From Chryseotalea sanaruensis (GTDB taxonomy: Bacteria; Bacteroidota; Bacteroidia; Cytophagales; Cyclobacteriaceae): a stretch of DNA of 64,000 nt. The notes under the pieces were generated by a model, which saw only the letters and a program-made list of their open reading frames with translations, was not told the origin of the DNA and did not search any database. This document shows, in pieces, positions 43,427 through 52,669 of the stretch; positions within the stretch are counted from its first letter, which is position 1, and each line of letters starts with the position of its first letter. The DNA lies in assembly GCF_003990915.1 (NCBI RefSeq), contig NZ_BHXQ01000005.1, positions 248,001-312,000 on the forward strand, read 5' to 3'. Position numbers and translations under genes: made by a program.

Positions 43427-46029
43427 TCTGAACGAAGGGTTTTAGCAGGATTCTCTTCTGCTACACGTTTCATTTGGGAGCCAATTGTAAAAACTACCGT
43501 GACAATCATGAGTAATATCGCAATGATAAATGGGGCTGGCCCTGCCGTTTGTGGGTCTTTATAAATATGATGTACCAAGGCATCCATTAGAAAAAATCCT
43601 GTTGGTGCTCCAATGATAAAAGCAATAGAGAGTATCCACACATAATCGAGACTCATTAACCGAAATACCTGTAGTGTATTAGCGCCAAAAATTTTACGAA
43701 CACTAAATTCTTTCAACCTGCGTGTTATATTATAAGATACCAAGCCAAACAAACCAAGGCAGGAAAGAAGAATGGACATTGCAGCAATAAAGCTTAGTAG
43801 TCTAATTTCTTGTCCATTGTTGCGAACCCAGTTAGAGAAAGCTTTATCCTGCAACGCACCTTCATATGGATCATCTGGTGCTACCTTCTTCCAGGCTTCA
43901 CGCAGCCAGGCTTCTGTTGCCAGTGTATTTCCCTCCTCAATTTTTATACTCATATAATTATAGCTTTCTTCGTTTGTTACGCTGAACATAACAGGAAGAA
44001 TGTCTCGATAAAAATCATCGTAGTGGAAGTTTTGAACCACACCAATCACCACTCGTTTTATACTGTCATATTCAAAGATTTGACCAATGGGTTTGTTCCA
44101 GCCCATTGTTGAAACAAATTTTTCGTTCACCACTACAGACTCAATAGCATCCGATTGAATTTCTTTATCAAAGAGTCTGCCTTCTTTCAAACGAACATTC
44201 ATGGTTTCCAGATAATCAAATCCTACTTTATACGATACAATCTCGTAACGCTGTCCGGCTTGCTCAACAGAAGATCGAGGATTCCACCAGGCAATATGAT
44301 CTTTTGAACCAGCATAGCCTATTATATTTTTTTGGGTACTAACTAAATCACGCAAAGGCAGATATTGTGTTGATGATGCAAGAGGAACCACAATATTTTG
44401 ATCGTGATTATAACCCCAATCTTTTTTACTCAGGTAGAAACTGTTATCAATAAATACAAAACAGCCCACAATAGTCATGAAGGAAAGCACAAATTGTACT
44501 GTGAGCAATACACGACTAAACATACTGCGTTGTCCGAACTTCTCTTTTCCCTTCAGTATTGAAACCGGTTTGAAGTTAGATATGTAGGCTGCTGGGTAAA
44601 CACCAGAGACGATAACGATTAACAACAAGAGCGAGGCAAAAAAGTAAACCAAGGATTGTGCAGAAGAGAAGGCAAAGGGTATCTCATAATCCATCAATGC
44701 ATTAAGCCAAGGCATAAAGAAAAAGTAAGCCATGATAAGTCCGGCAAGTAGAGAAAAAGAGCAGAGTACAAAACTTTCGATTACAAATTGCTTCATGATT
44801 TCTTGTCGGGAACTGCCAATCACTTTTCGTATGCCAATTTCTTTTAATCGTGTGCTAACGGTTGCTACGGAAATGTTCATATAATTGAAACATGCCAACA
44901 TGAGTAATACAAATGCAATAACACACAAAACATAAACTCCTTGTGGATTCCCTGGTCCTGCCAATCCACTTTCAATCTCATGTGCTTGATTGCTAAGGGA
45001 CTGGTATGAGTACACTTTAAATTTTTCGGTCAACCATTCAGGCGATGATGCATGTTGTAAGGTGACCAATCGTTCGAGGGTACTTTCCATCTCCTCACCT
45101 TTGTGATTTGGTTGCATCAATACAAACAAGCCATCGGTTAGATACCGCCAATCATTCACTTGTTCTTTACGTAAATCAAAGTAAACATCAATTGGCAATA
45201 GAAAATTGAAATAAATTGTGTTGCTCGCGGGTTGATTGATCACAGCAGTTACTGTAAACTCTTCCACACGATTGGCAGAGAACTTTATGGAGAGGGTTTC
45301 GCCAAGACAAGTTTTGTTACCAAAATACTTGGTGGCCATTTTTTGAGTAATCACAATACTCTTTTTACTATCCAACGCAGATACATCTCCTTCAACAAAA
45401 GGAAAGTTAAACACAGAAAAGAACGAGCTGTCGACAAAATAAAGTTGCTCTGAAAACACAGTGTTACCCACCCGAACAGCTCCATCGCCTAACTCCATGC
45501 GCACTATTTTTTCGATGCCAGGCACATTGTTTTGCAAGGCCTCACCCAATGCCATGGGGACATCGCCTAAGGTAACCTTATTATTATCGCGGTTTACAAC
45601 ATTAGTTACCTGATATATTCGGTCGCGTTTAAGTTGAAAATCGTCAGTGTGAAGAAATTGATCAGTAAAAATGAAAATAGTAATGGCACCTGCTATGCCT
45701 ATTGCCAAACCGAAAGTGTTGATGAATGAGGTAGCACCATTGCGCAAGGCATTGCGCAGGCCAATCAAAAGATAACTTTTTAACATAATTCCGGGGGGTG
45801 TAATTTTTATCTTAGCAATATTTCTGATTCGAAAAAACCTCAGTACGTTCCAGATAAACTGAAGGTCAGCTTTGAATTTACTTTCCTTTACTTGTCGAGT
45901 ATATAATTCATAAGCATCTCCTTGAATCTCTTCCAACAAATCAGCACGGCAATACCACATCAAAAAGCGATCTGCCCACTTTGGTGGAGATGTTGATCGT
46001 TGGTGGTTATTAGTTATTCGTGATTTCAT
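43423..46029 (-). CDS. FtsX/MacB-type ABC transporter permease with PadR-linked prefix
   Basis: 868 aa. The N-terminal prefix (about 15-75, PKWADRFLMWYCRADLLEEIQGDAYELY) is the extension found in Bacteroidota permeases that neighbour PadR genes. Then a membrane helix (about 95-115), MacB-type periplasmic domain, three-helix FtsX module (about 365-480), and a second periplasmic/FtsX unit to the end (AEENPAKTLRSE). No ATP-binding subunit is encoded here, so it must come from elsewhere or the permease works without a dedicated one. It lies 36 bp downstream of padR and overlaps the next permease by 4 bp. Confidence 0.9.
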   Translation of the reverse strand: MKSRITNNHQRSTSPPKWADRFLMWYCRADLLEEIQGDAYELYTRQVKESKFKADLQFIWNVLRFFRIRNIAKIKITPPGIMLKSYLLIGLRNALRNGATSFINTFGLAIGIAGAITIFIFTDQFLHTDDFQLKRDRIYQVTNVVNRDNNKVTLGDVPMALGEALQNNVPGIEKIVRMELGDGAVRVGNTVFSEQLYFVDSSFFSVFNFPFVEGDVSALDSKKSIVITQKMATKYFGNKTCLGETLSIKFSANRVEEFTVTAVINQPASNTIYFNFLLPIDVYFDLRKEQVNDWRYLTDGLFVLMQPNHKGEEMESTLERLVTLQHASSPEWLTEKFKVYSYQSLSNQAHEIESGLAGPGNPQGVYVLCVIAFVLLMLACFNYMNISVATVSTRLKEIGIRKVIGSSRQEIMKQFVIESFVLCSFSLLAGLIMAYFFFMPWLNALMDYEIPFAFSSAQSLVYFFASLLLLIVIVSGVYPAAYISNFKPVSILKGKEKFGQRSMFSRVLLTVQFVLSFMTIVGCFVFIDNSFYLSKKDWGYNHDQNIVVPLASSTQYLPLRDLVSTQKNIIGYAGSKDHIAWWNPRSSVEQAGQRYEIVSYKVGFDYLETMNVRLKEGRLFDKEIQSDAIESVVVNEKFVSTMGWNKPIGQIFEYDSIKRVVIGVVQNFHYDDFYRDILPVMFSVTNEESYNYMSIKIEEGNTLATEAWLREAWKKVAPDDPYEGALQDKAFSNWVRNNGQEIRLLSFIAAMSILLSCLGLFGLVSYNITRRLKEFSVRKIFGANTLQVFRLMSLDYVWILSIAFIIGAPTGFFLMDALVHHIYKDPQTAGPAPFIIAILLMIVTVVFTIGSQMKRVAEENPAKTLRSE

Positions 46030-46065
46030 TGAAGTGGTATTATTTAGTTAGCTAACTACCATCAA

Positions 46066-46401
46066 CTAGTAACTAAATTGCAATGCGATTTTTGGTATCT
46101 GACTGAAAAGCTGGTTTCGTACTTCGTTAGCTTCCTCAAGTGCCCGTTTACCTGCAGCGGTTAACAGGAAAATCCTTTTTCTACGTCCGCCTCGTTCTTG
46201 CGAAGGATCACCCATTTTGGATTTGACATAACCTTTTTCTTCCAAACGGGTGAGTACAGCATGTACGGCACTGATATTGAGACTTCGTCCGGTTTGATTC
46301 TCCAGTTCGTCCATAACGCCAACACCGTAGGCTTCTGGATAGAGAACACCAACGGTTAACAAAACCAATTCTTCTAACTCACCAAGATAATTTCCTTTCA
46401 T
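46066..46401 (-). CDS. PadR-family transcriptional regulator
   Basis: 111 aa from ATG 46399-46401 (MKGNYLGELEELVLLTVGVL); an extension upstream has no family similarity and would run through the dyad. The winged helix shows ISAVHAVLTRLEEKGYVKSKMGD and GGRRKRIFLLTAAGKRALEEA. PadR proteins repress transporter genes and bind small molecules at a C-terminal dimer helix. It is the first gene of the minus-strand padR-permease-permease group. A large inverted repeat at 46419-46462 lies 18 bp upstream of its start codon. Confidence 0.92.
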   Translation of the reverse strand: MKGNYLGELEELVLLTVGVLYPEAYGVGVMDELENQTGRSLNISAVHAVLTRLEEKGYVKSKMGDPSQERGGRRKRIFLLTAAGKRALEEANEVRNQLFSQIPKIALQFSY

Positions 46402-46418
46402 GACTGAGGATTTATAAG

Positions 46419-46462
46419 TTCTACAAACGTGAAAGTAATTAATATGTTTCATTTTTGTAGAA
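46419..46462. promoter_or_regulatory. Inverted-repeat operator candidate between padR and pxpB
   Basis: Left arm TTCTACAAACGTGAAA (46419-46434) and the reverse complement of the right arm, TTCTACAAAAATGAAA (46447-46462), match at 14 of 16 positions, with a 12-bp AT-rich spacer. It lies in the 102-bp divergent gap between padR (start 46401) and pxpB (start 46504). Its size and position fit a dimeric repressor site controlling one or both genes. Confidence 0.6.
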
Positions 46463-46503
46463 TATATGGCTTGAAAATTTTTTAGTGTATATTTTAGCAC
46501 TGA

Positions 46504-47229
46504 ATGGAGCAAAAATTAGTATTTCATCCTTTGGGCGATCAAGCCGTTTTAGTCAGTTTTGGCAACAGCATAAGCCAAGAGTTGAGTAGAGCGGTTTATT
46601 CACTTTATCATGCTTTGCGTAAAAATGCTGATCCATCCTGGCTGGATATCATCCCGGCTTATGCTTCAGTAACAGTTGTATTTGAAGCAAGGCAACTTGC
46701 TACACAGTCCACCTCACCCTATGAAGCACAAGTAAAAAAGATAAGGACTGTTGCCGAACTTGCAACAGAAATTCAAGGCAAAGAGCAGAGGAAAATTAGT
46801 ATTCCTGTTTGCTACCACCCCGATTTTGCTTTTGATAGTACAGCCATTTGTAAGCGCATGAAACTTAGTGAAGCAGAACTAGTAGACCTTCATACCGAAA
46901 AAAGTTACTTTGTTTACATGATTGGTTTCCTACCAGGCTTCGCTTATATGGGTAGCGTTGATCCGCGCATTGCATCACCCAGACTTGATAAGCCCCGAAC
47001 ATTAGTACCTAAAGGAAGTGTTGGTATAGCAGGATTTCAAACCGGTATTTATCCATTTGATTCACCGGGCGGTTGGAATATTATTGGCCGAACACCTATA
47101 AATATGTTTGATCTTAAAAATGAAGAACCAGTATTATTGCAACCTGGTGATGAAGTACATTTTTATGCTATAGATATAAATACGTTTAACGAAATGCAAC
47201 AGCAACAACCTGTTTCAGTGCAATCATGA
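46504..47229 (+). CDS. pxpB: 5-oxoprolinase subunit PxpB
   Basis: 241 aa. KipI/PxpB-type protein: FHPLGDQAVLVSFG at the start, YASVTVVFEA near residue 60, VCYHPDFAFD near 105, and the strongly conserved FLPGFAYMGSVDPRI, PRTLVPKGSVGIAGFQTGIYPFDSPGGWNIIGRTP. Together with PxpA and PxpC it hydrolyses 5-oxoproline to glutamate with ATP. The gene overlaps pxpC by 4 bp. Bacillus KipI also inhibits a sporulation kinase, but a spore role is irrelevant here. Confidence 0.95.
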   Translation: MEQKLVFHPLGDQAVLVSFGNSISQELSRAVYSLYHALRKNADPSWLDIIPAYASVTVVFEARQLATQSTSPYEAQVKKIRTVAELATEIQGKEQRKISIPVCYHPDFAFDSTAICKRMKLSEAELVDLHTEKSYFVYMIGFLPGFAYMGSVDPRIASPRLDKPRTLVPKGSVGIAGFQTGIYPFDSPGGWNIIGRTPINMFDLKNEEPVLLQPGDEVHFYAIDINTFNEMQQQQPVSVQS

Positions 47230-48203
47230 GTATACTTATTCAAAAGGCAGGCATACAAGATAGCTTTCAAGACAGCGGTCGCTTTGGATTACAACACTTG
47301 GGCATCAATGTAGGCGGTGCTATGGACATGGCAGCGATGCAAGTGGCCAATGCATTAGTAGGTAATGATATAACGGAAGCGGTACTGGAATTTTCCTTCC
47401 CTGCTCCTGTTATTCAATTTAATCAGACAGCATTATTGTGTTTAGCGGGCGCTGATTTTGGCGCTGTGCTTGATGGCAAATCTTTAGCAATGCATCAACC
47501 TTTTGTAGTGGTAAAAGGATGTGTGTTGTCATTTAAAAAATGGAAAACAGGAAGCTATGCTTACTTGGCCGTACAAGGTGGCTTTATATTAGATAAATGG
47601 AAGAAAAGCTACAGCACTAATTTAAAAGTAAATGCTGGTGGTTGGCAGGGACGAAGGCTGAAAAAGGGAGATGAAATTTATTTCAAGAAAATTTTCACAA
47701 AAGCAATTCAAACGCACATACTACCTTGGTTAGGCAATACTAGCGGACTATCTTTTACAAGAGAAAAGATCAGGGTGATTACAGGGAATGAATGGAACTG
47801 GATGTTGAAAGCTTCTCAAAAAGTATTTAGCAAACAACAATATGTGGTCACAAAGGTGAGTGACCGTATGGGATGCCGACTAAAGGGTGAGAAGTTAAGT
47901 AAACAAGTAAAAGAAGAGCTAGTTTCTTCAGCGGTTAGTTTTGGTAGCATACAACTCTTACCTGATGGGCAATTAATTATTTTAATGGCTGATCACCAGA
48001 CAACCGGTGGTTATCCGCGCATTGCTCATGTAATCAGTGCTGACCGCAGTGCGGTAGCACAATTTCGACCTGGTGAAATATTTTCTTTTGAAGTAGTTTC
48101 TTTGGCAGTGGCAGAAGAAGCCTATCTTGCACAACGACTCTGGCTACAACAATTAGTCAGTGGGGCTATGTATAAGCTAAAACAGTACGATTTGATTGCA
48201 TGA
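47226..48203 (+). CDS. pxpC: 5-oxoprolinase subunit PxpC
   Basis: 325 aa. Biotin-dependent carboxyltransferase-like (KipA) fold. GIQDSFQDSGRFGLQHLGINVGGAMDMAAMQVANALVGN at the N-terminus is the family signature. VSDRMGCRLKGEKL (near 220) and QLLPDGQLIILMADHQTTGGYPRIAHV are the other conserved blocks. It partners PxpB in ATP-dependent opening of 5-oxoproline. It overlaps pxpB by 4 bp and pxpA by 4 bp. Confidence 0.95.
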   Translation: MSILIQKAGIQDSFQDSGRFGLQHLGINVGGAMDMAAMQVANALVGNDITEAVLEFSFPAPVIQFNQTALLCLAGADFGAVLDGKSLAMHQPFVVVKGCVLSFKKWKTGSYAYLAVQGGFILDKWKKSYSTNLKVNAGGWQGRRLKKGDEIYFKKIFTKAIQTHILPWLGNTSGLSFTREKIRVITGNEWNWMLKASQKVFSKQQYVVTKVSDRMGCRLKGEKLSKQVKEELVSSAVSFGSIQLLPDGQLIILMADHQTTGGYPRIAHVISADRSAVAQFRPGEIFSFEVVSLAVAEEAYLAQRLWLQQLVSGAMYKLKQYDLIA

Positions 48204-48955
48204 CAAAACTTAGCATAGATCTTAATTGTGATTTAGGTGAAGGAATGCCAAATGACAAGGAACTGATGACTTACATCAGCAGTGCTAATATTGCCTGCGG
48301 ATATCATGCTGGTGATGAAGATACTATGCAACGCACAATTGAATACTGCCTGCAGCATAAGGTAGCCATCGGAGCACATCCAGGTTTTCGCGACAAGGAG
48401 AATTTTGGGAGGACAGAGATACAACTCTCTAATGAGCAATTGTATGATTTGATATCAGAACAAATTGTTTTGATGCAAAATTATTGTAAAACAATGCAAG
48501 CAGATCTTCATCATATTAAATTGCATGGCGCCCTTTATAATATGAGTGCAAAAAGTGAACGTATGAGTGAGGTAGTTGCACAAGTAATAAAAGATCTGAA
48601 TCCGAATTTAATAGTATATGGTCTCAGTGGGGGTACAACAATAACGCAATCAAAAATGGCAGGGTTGAAAGTGGCCAATGAAGTTTTTGCCGACCGAACG
48701 TATCAAGATAATGGCACACTAACACCGCGAACAGAAAAGCATGCACTTATCAGTGATCAGCAGGCATCACTTCAGCAGGTAATGGATATGGTACTGCACA
48801 AAAAGGTTTTATCTAATTCTGGTAAGGAAATACAATTAGAGGTTGACACAATCTGCTTGCATGGAGATGGTGCACATGCCTTGACCTTTGCCAAAGCCAT
48901 TCATGCGTTTTTAATTAGTAATCATATTCACATTCAGGCACCACAACTTGACTAA
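48200..48955 (+). CDS. pxpA: 5-oxoprolinase subunit PxpA
   Basis: 251 aa LamB/YcsF-family protein. It begins LSIDLNCDLGEGMPNDKELM, with SANIACGYHAGD, GAHPGFRDKENFGR, HIKLHGALYNMSAK, EVFADRTYQDNGTLTPR and a final ICLHGDGAHA, all signature blocks. It supplies the 5-oxoproline-binding part of the enzyme. It lies between pxpC (4-bp overlap) and the transporter gene (8-bp overlap), making one operon of four genes. Confidence 0.96.
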   Translation: MTKLSIDLNCDLGEGMPNDKELMTYISSANIACGYHAGDEDTMQRTIEYCLQHKVAIGAHPGFRDKENFGRTEIQLSNEQLYDLISEQIVLMQNYCKTMQADLHHIKLHGALYNMSAKSERMSEVVAQVIKDLNPNLIVYGLSGGTTITQSKMAGLKVANEVFADRTYQDNGTLTPRTEKHALISDQQASLQQVMDMVLHKKVLSNSGKEIQLEVDTICLHGDGAHALTFAKAIHAFLISNHIHIQAPQLD

Positions 48956-50132
48956 GTTAAAAACTTCATCTGCTATTTTGGGAGCTGCCTTTCTGATGGC
49001 TACTTCAGCTATTGGCCCCGGCTTTCTTACCCAAACCACCGTATTTACCGAGAAGTTGCTCGCCAGTTTCGGCTTTGTTATTTTGATTTCTATACTTCTG
49101 GATGTTGTAGTGCAGTTAAATATCTGGCGTGTGTTAACCATGACAAAAATGCGCGCGCAGGATTTAGCAAATGAAGTAGTACCTGGATTGGGTTATGTAT
49201 TGGCTGGTTTGATTGTGTTTGGCGGTTTAGTTTTTAACGTGGCTAACATGGGTGGTTGTGGATTGGGATTCAATGTGATCAGCAGCATTCCGGTAACATA
49301 TGGTGCCTTATTAAGTGGTGTTGTAGCACTTTTTATTTTTTGGTTGAAAGAATTCGGAAAAGCACTTGATGTATTCACCAAAACCTTGGGTGTTCTTATG
49401 ATCTTATTGACACTTTACATTGCAATTTCATCTAATCCTCCAATGGGGGAGGCTTTTAAACATTCAGTTTTACCTGAGCGCATTGATTTATTGGCCATTG
49501 TAACTCTTGTGGGAGGTACTGTAGGTGGCTATATCAGTTTTGCAGGCGCACATCGCCTATTGGATGCAGGTATTAGCGGAGCTGAAAACATTAAGGAAGT
49601 AACAAGGAGTGCTGTAAGTGGAATTGTCATCACGGGTGTGATGCGCATCATCTTATTTCTTGCAGTACTTGGTGTAGTGGCAGGTGGTATAGCCTTAGCA
49701 AAGGAGAATCCAGCCGCTGCCGTTTTTCAAGAGGCTGCAGGCAATGTTGGTTATAAATTTTTTGGTGTAGTCATGTGGAGTGCGGCCATTACTTCGGTGG
49801 TGGGCTGTGCTTACACCTCGATATCATTTTTAAGAAGCTTGCATCCTTTTATTGAAAGGAACCAGCGATACTTTACTTCGGGCTTTATCTTAATATCTAC
49901 AATTATTTTTATGCTGATCGGACAGCCGGTTAGTTTACTGATTATTGCTGGAGCGGTCAATGGATTTATTTTGCCAATTGCACTCACAATTGTATTGGTG
50001 GCTGCGAGCAAAAGACGCTTGGCGCAAAGCAATTATCAACATGCTGTATGGATGAGGATGCTGGGATGGGTAGTAGTTTTGGTGATGACAACAATGTCAG
50101 GGATAAGCATTTACAAATTATTAGTGATTTAA
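48948..50132 (+). CDS. NRAMP-like transporter in the 5-oxoproline operon
   Basis: 394 aa, about eleven membrane helices. It resembles the NRAMP/MntH fold and Bacillus YcsG, which also sits with ycsF-kipI-kipA. The TM1 metal-binding DPGN is replaced by GPGF, and the TM6 MPH-type motif is absent (GGTVGGYISFAGAHRLLDAG), so Mn/Fe transport is unlikely. The operon position suggests uptake of 5-oxoproline or a related organic acid, by inference. The start is TTG 48948 inside the end of pxpA; a later ATG would remove the first helix. A terminator at 50176 ends the operon. Confidence 0.85.
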   Translation: MTKLKTSSAILGAAFLMATSAIGPGFLTQTTVFTEKLLASFGFVILISILLDVVVQLNIWRVLTMTKMRAQDLANEVVPGLGYVLAGLIVFGGLVFNVANMGGCGLGFNVISSIPVTYGALLSGVVALFIFWLKEFGKALDVFTKTLGVLMILLTLYIAISSNPPMGEAFKHSVLPERIDLLAIVTLVGGTVGGYISFAGAHRLLDAGISGAENIKEVTRSAVSGIVITGVMRIILFLAVLGVVAGGIALAKENPAAAVFQEAAGNVGYKFFGVVMWSAAITSVVGCAYTSISFLRSLHPFIERNQRYFTSGFILISTIIFMLIGQPVSLLIIAGAVNGFILPIALTIVLVAASKRRLAQSNYQHAVWMRMLGWVVVLVMTTMSGISIYKLLVI

Positions 50133-50175
50133 CTGTATCAGTATTTGCTTAATTGTATGCATGATTTGAAAAACA

Positions 50176-50198
50176 AAGGGCTGGTTTAACCAGCCCTT
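50176..50198. terminator. Bidirectional terminator between the pxp operon and amylase gene
   Basis: AAGGGCTGG (50176-50184), TTTAA loop, CCAGCCCTT (50190-50198): a perfect 9-bp stem between convergent genes, with T-rich sequence on the plus side. Confidence 0.8.
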
Positions 50199-50209
50199 CT
50201 TATTTTATC

Positions 50210-52537
50210 TTAATCTTTTATTAATTTTTTTGTTCGAGTCATCTTTCCGGATGATGCCCGTAGAATATACATGCCTTTTGGATAAGTAGAGAAGTCTATT
50301 TCCGTAGTGCGATTTGTCATTGTTTGCATATCTAAGATAGCCTCACCTTTTATAGTATAAAAAGTAAGTTGCAGGTTTTGATTACGAGGTGTAGAAACCA
50401 GAACACTTACTTTGTCCTTTATAGGATTACCCCAAACCTGAAACTCAGGATCATCATTTCCTTCTTTCAGCAAATCGATTTCTTCAAGTGGTTCGTTTGT
50501 ATTACTCCTCACACCGGGATCAGTGAATTGTACATATTCGCTTTGACGAACATAAACAGCATAGCTGCGTGGTGGTGCAGAGAAGTAGGCACGACCATCG
50601 GAATAAACGGTAACTGTTTCTGACGAGTTAAATGCATTTACTAACGTTTGATTTGTCCAGCTACCCCAACCAGATGGTGCCACATCGACCCAAATACCTT
50701 TTGTTTGCGAGTCGTGATTGTTTATAACCACTATTGCACCACTCTTGGTACCGTTACCTGCTCTGCGCGCAACGTAAACATTATACGCATCACCAGATGG
50801 ATAGGGATTGCCTACCTGACTTAGTACAGTAAGAGTACCGCCTAAATAAGTTTTGCGAACATGAACAAGCTTGCGAATGTCTGTATCAAGATTTGAATCA
50901 GGTGTTACAGTTAACCCTGAGTTATGAGCATCGATCATCACATCACCAAAGTAATGGTTATAGAATACGCAAGGGCGACCTTCATGGGTAAGAATATAGG
51001 CATAACCTATTTTCCAATCTTTTGTAATCCACTTGTCATGCTCTTTACCGGTATCATGATTTTCCAGCCATGTAACCACTGATGTGCCGGGTAGTGAATT
51101 ACCACCATTGTTACGTACCATACCTGTATTATTCAACCATCTCATATCGAAACCACTGCCGTTACCATTGCACATATTGGTAAGTGAAATTTTTAATGGG
51201 AAATCAAAACCGTCCACATCAGCCCCATAACCTCCAACTGTATTCACCCAATCTTTAATTCTTGAGTCAGAGCCCCAATACTCACCAACAATAAATCTTT
51301 GATTTCCATTTTTCAAAGGGAGGTTGTTTACCCATGCCGCAGCGTAACTTTCCTGAAAGCCTCTTACGAAATCTAAGCGATAGCCATCAAAACCAATTTG
51401 ATTGGAGAGCCATACACCCCAGTCTTTATATCGGTTAGCTACTGTTGTATTGAATGTATTAAGATCATTACCAAAAAATTTTGTGTTGGTAATTATTTCA
51501 TCAGATCCAGGATATCCTAACCAATCACTGTTATCAACAGGGTGAAAATCGCTGTATGTCCAGCTGAAATTTGCTTCACCTGTACCAGTATGATTAACAT
51601 AGTTTATACCTGTATTTGTATGCGCTTCCAATTGTGCTGTAGTGGCAATATTGGTTCCGCTTTTCCAGATAGCTTTAGGATAATAGCCATTGGTTTGATC
51701 TGCCCAAGCCCATTCCCATGGACTTGCAATTTCTTTACGAGAGGTAAGTTTGATAATAACATCACGAGTTCCGCTTACCGTTATTTTGTATTCATCAAAA
51801 TCACCCACTTCTATATGACCACGAACAGTATTTCCGGATGCAGGAAATGTATTAAAATTTCCCCCACCATTGTTCGGTTCTGCCTCCCAGCTATTGGTGC
51901 TATTAAAACCGGTGCTGTTATAATCAATTTGTAAATCGTAGCCACGTTCAGTTTTTGCAGTACTTGCTAAGTGATAACCATGAATCTGAATAAAGTAGTC
52001 GCCAGCAGTAGCATTTTTAATCACCCAGCGTATTTCATTGGTAGGGTAAGGTGAGAATTGTTGACTATTGCGGTAAGCCTCATCAAAAACATATTGCTTC
52101 ACAGCAGGATTTGACTGGTCTTCGCCATCACCTGTATATAGGTGATTAAGAACAATGTCAGCATAAACGTCTATGCCATCAGTATGAAACTGACTGATCA
52201 TTTGTTCGAGTTCAGTTCTTGAGCCAAAGCGTGTTTCGGTAGTTCCCTTCTGATTGTAATTTCCTAAATCATAAAGATCAAAGATGCCATAGCCCATATC
52301 ATAGATTCCGAAATTTCCTTTTGCAGGCGAGGGAACCCAGATACCTGTAATGCCGGCATTTTTCAGGGTTGTTGATTTATTTTTTAGGTTGTTCCACCAG
52401 CTACCGTTAAAGTTTGCAGCATCAACGGGTACATCCCAATAGAATCCCTGCATCATAACGTCATTTTGCGCGAAAACCCAGCATGGCAATGAGATAGCCA
52501 TACCTAGTAATAATGTTCGTAAACTTTTAAGTATCAT
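50210..52537 (-). CDS. Secreted GH13 alpha-amylase with T9SS sorting domain
   Basis: 775 aa. Signal peptide about 1-24 (ending WVFAQ). GH13 signature residues are all visible: ADIVLNH, nucleophile Asp near residue 389 in GYRLDFVRGF, acid/base Glu near 419 in FIVGEYWG, and transition-state Asp near 492 in WLENHDTG. A beta-rich domain (about 160-300, including EVGDFDEYKITVSGTRDVIIKL) is inserted in domain B. The last about 75 residues (FQVWGNPIKDKVSVLV to TRTKKLIKD) are a T9SS C-terminal domain, so it is exported to the surface or released. It likely cuts starch or glycogen. A membrane AraC regulator with a starch-binding-like domain lies immediately upstream. Confidence 0.93.
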   Translation of the reverse strand: MILKSLRTLLLGMAISLPCWVFAQNDVMMQGFYWDVPVDAANFNGSWWNNLKNKSTTLKNAGITGIWVPSPAKGNFGIYDMGYGIFDLYDLGNYNQKGTTETRFGSRTELEQMISQFHTDGIDVYADIVLNHLYTGDGEDQSNPAVKQYVFDEAYRNSQQFSPYPTNEIRWVIKNATAGDYFIQIHGYHLASTAKTERGYDLQIDYNSTGFNSTNSWEAEPNNGGGNFNTFPASGNTVRGHIEVGDFDEYKITVSGTRDVIIKLTSRKEIASPWEWAWADQTNGYYPKAIWKSGTNIATTAQLEAHTNTGINYVNHTGTGEANFSWTYSDFHPVDNSDWLGYPGSDEIITNTKFFGNDLNTFNTTVANRYKDWGVWLSNQIGFDGYRLDFVRGFQESYAAAWVNNLPLKNGNQRFIVGEYWGSDSRIKDWVNTVGGYGADVDGFDFPLKISLTNMCNGNGSGFDMRWLNNTGMVRNNGGNSLPGTSVVTWLENHDTGKEHDKWITKDWKIGYAYILTHEGRPCVFYNHYFGDVMIDAHNSGLTVTPDSNLDTDIRKLVHVRKTYLGGTLTVLSQVGNPYPSGDAYNVYVARRAGNGTKSGAIVVINNHDSQTKGIWVDVAPSGWGSWTNQTLVNAFNSSETVTVYSDGRAYFSAPPRSYAVYVRQSEYVQFTDPGVRSNTNEPLEEIDLLKEGNDDPEFQVWGNPIKDKVSVLVSTPRNQNLQLTFYTIKGEAILDMQTMTNRTTEIDFSTYPKGMYILRASSGKMTRTKKLIKD

Positions 52538-52610
52538 CTGTATTTGGGTTTGATATCCTCAAATGTTGCAAAATACCACTCTGTAAAACGACCGAAATAT
52601 GAAAGCAAGA

Positions 52611-52651
52611 CCTATTTCTAAATGGGTTGATGTCCTATTTTTAAAAGTAGG
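52611..52651. promoter_or_regulatory. Tandem operator-like repeats upstream of the amylase gene
   Basis: CCTATTTCTAAA (52611-52622) and CCTATTTTTAAA (52634-52645) are 12-nt direct repeats with one mismatch, 23 bp apart, about two helical turns. The second is also part of an imperfect 18-bp palindrome (52634-52651, CCTA ... TAGG). They lie 74-114 bp before the amylase start. Direct repeats at this spacing are typical of AraC-family sites. Confidence 0.45.
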
Positions 52652-52669
52652 CGCTTTATAGTGGAAATT

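Noticed and set aside
46402..46512. 37-residue N-terminal extension of PadR
   Set aside because: It runs through the operator-like dyad and has no similarity to PadR; the ATG at 46401 gives a normal start.
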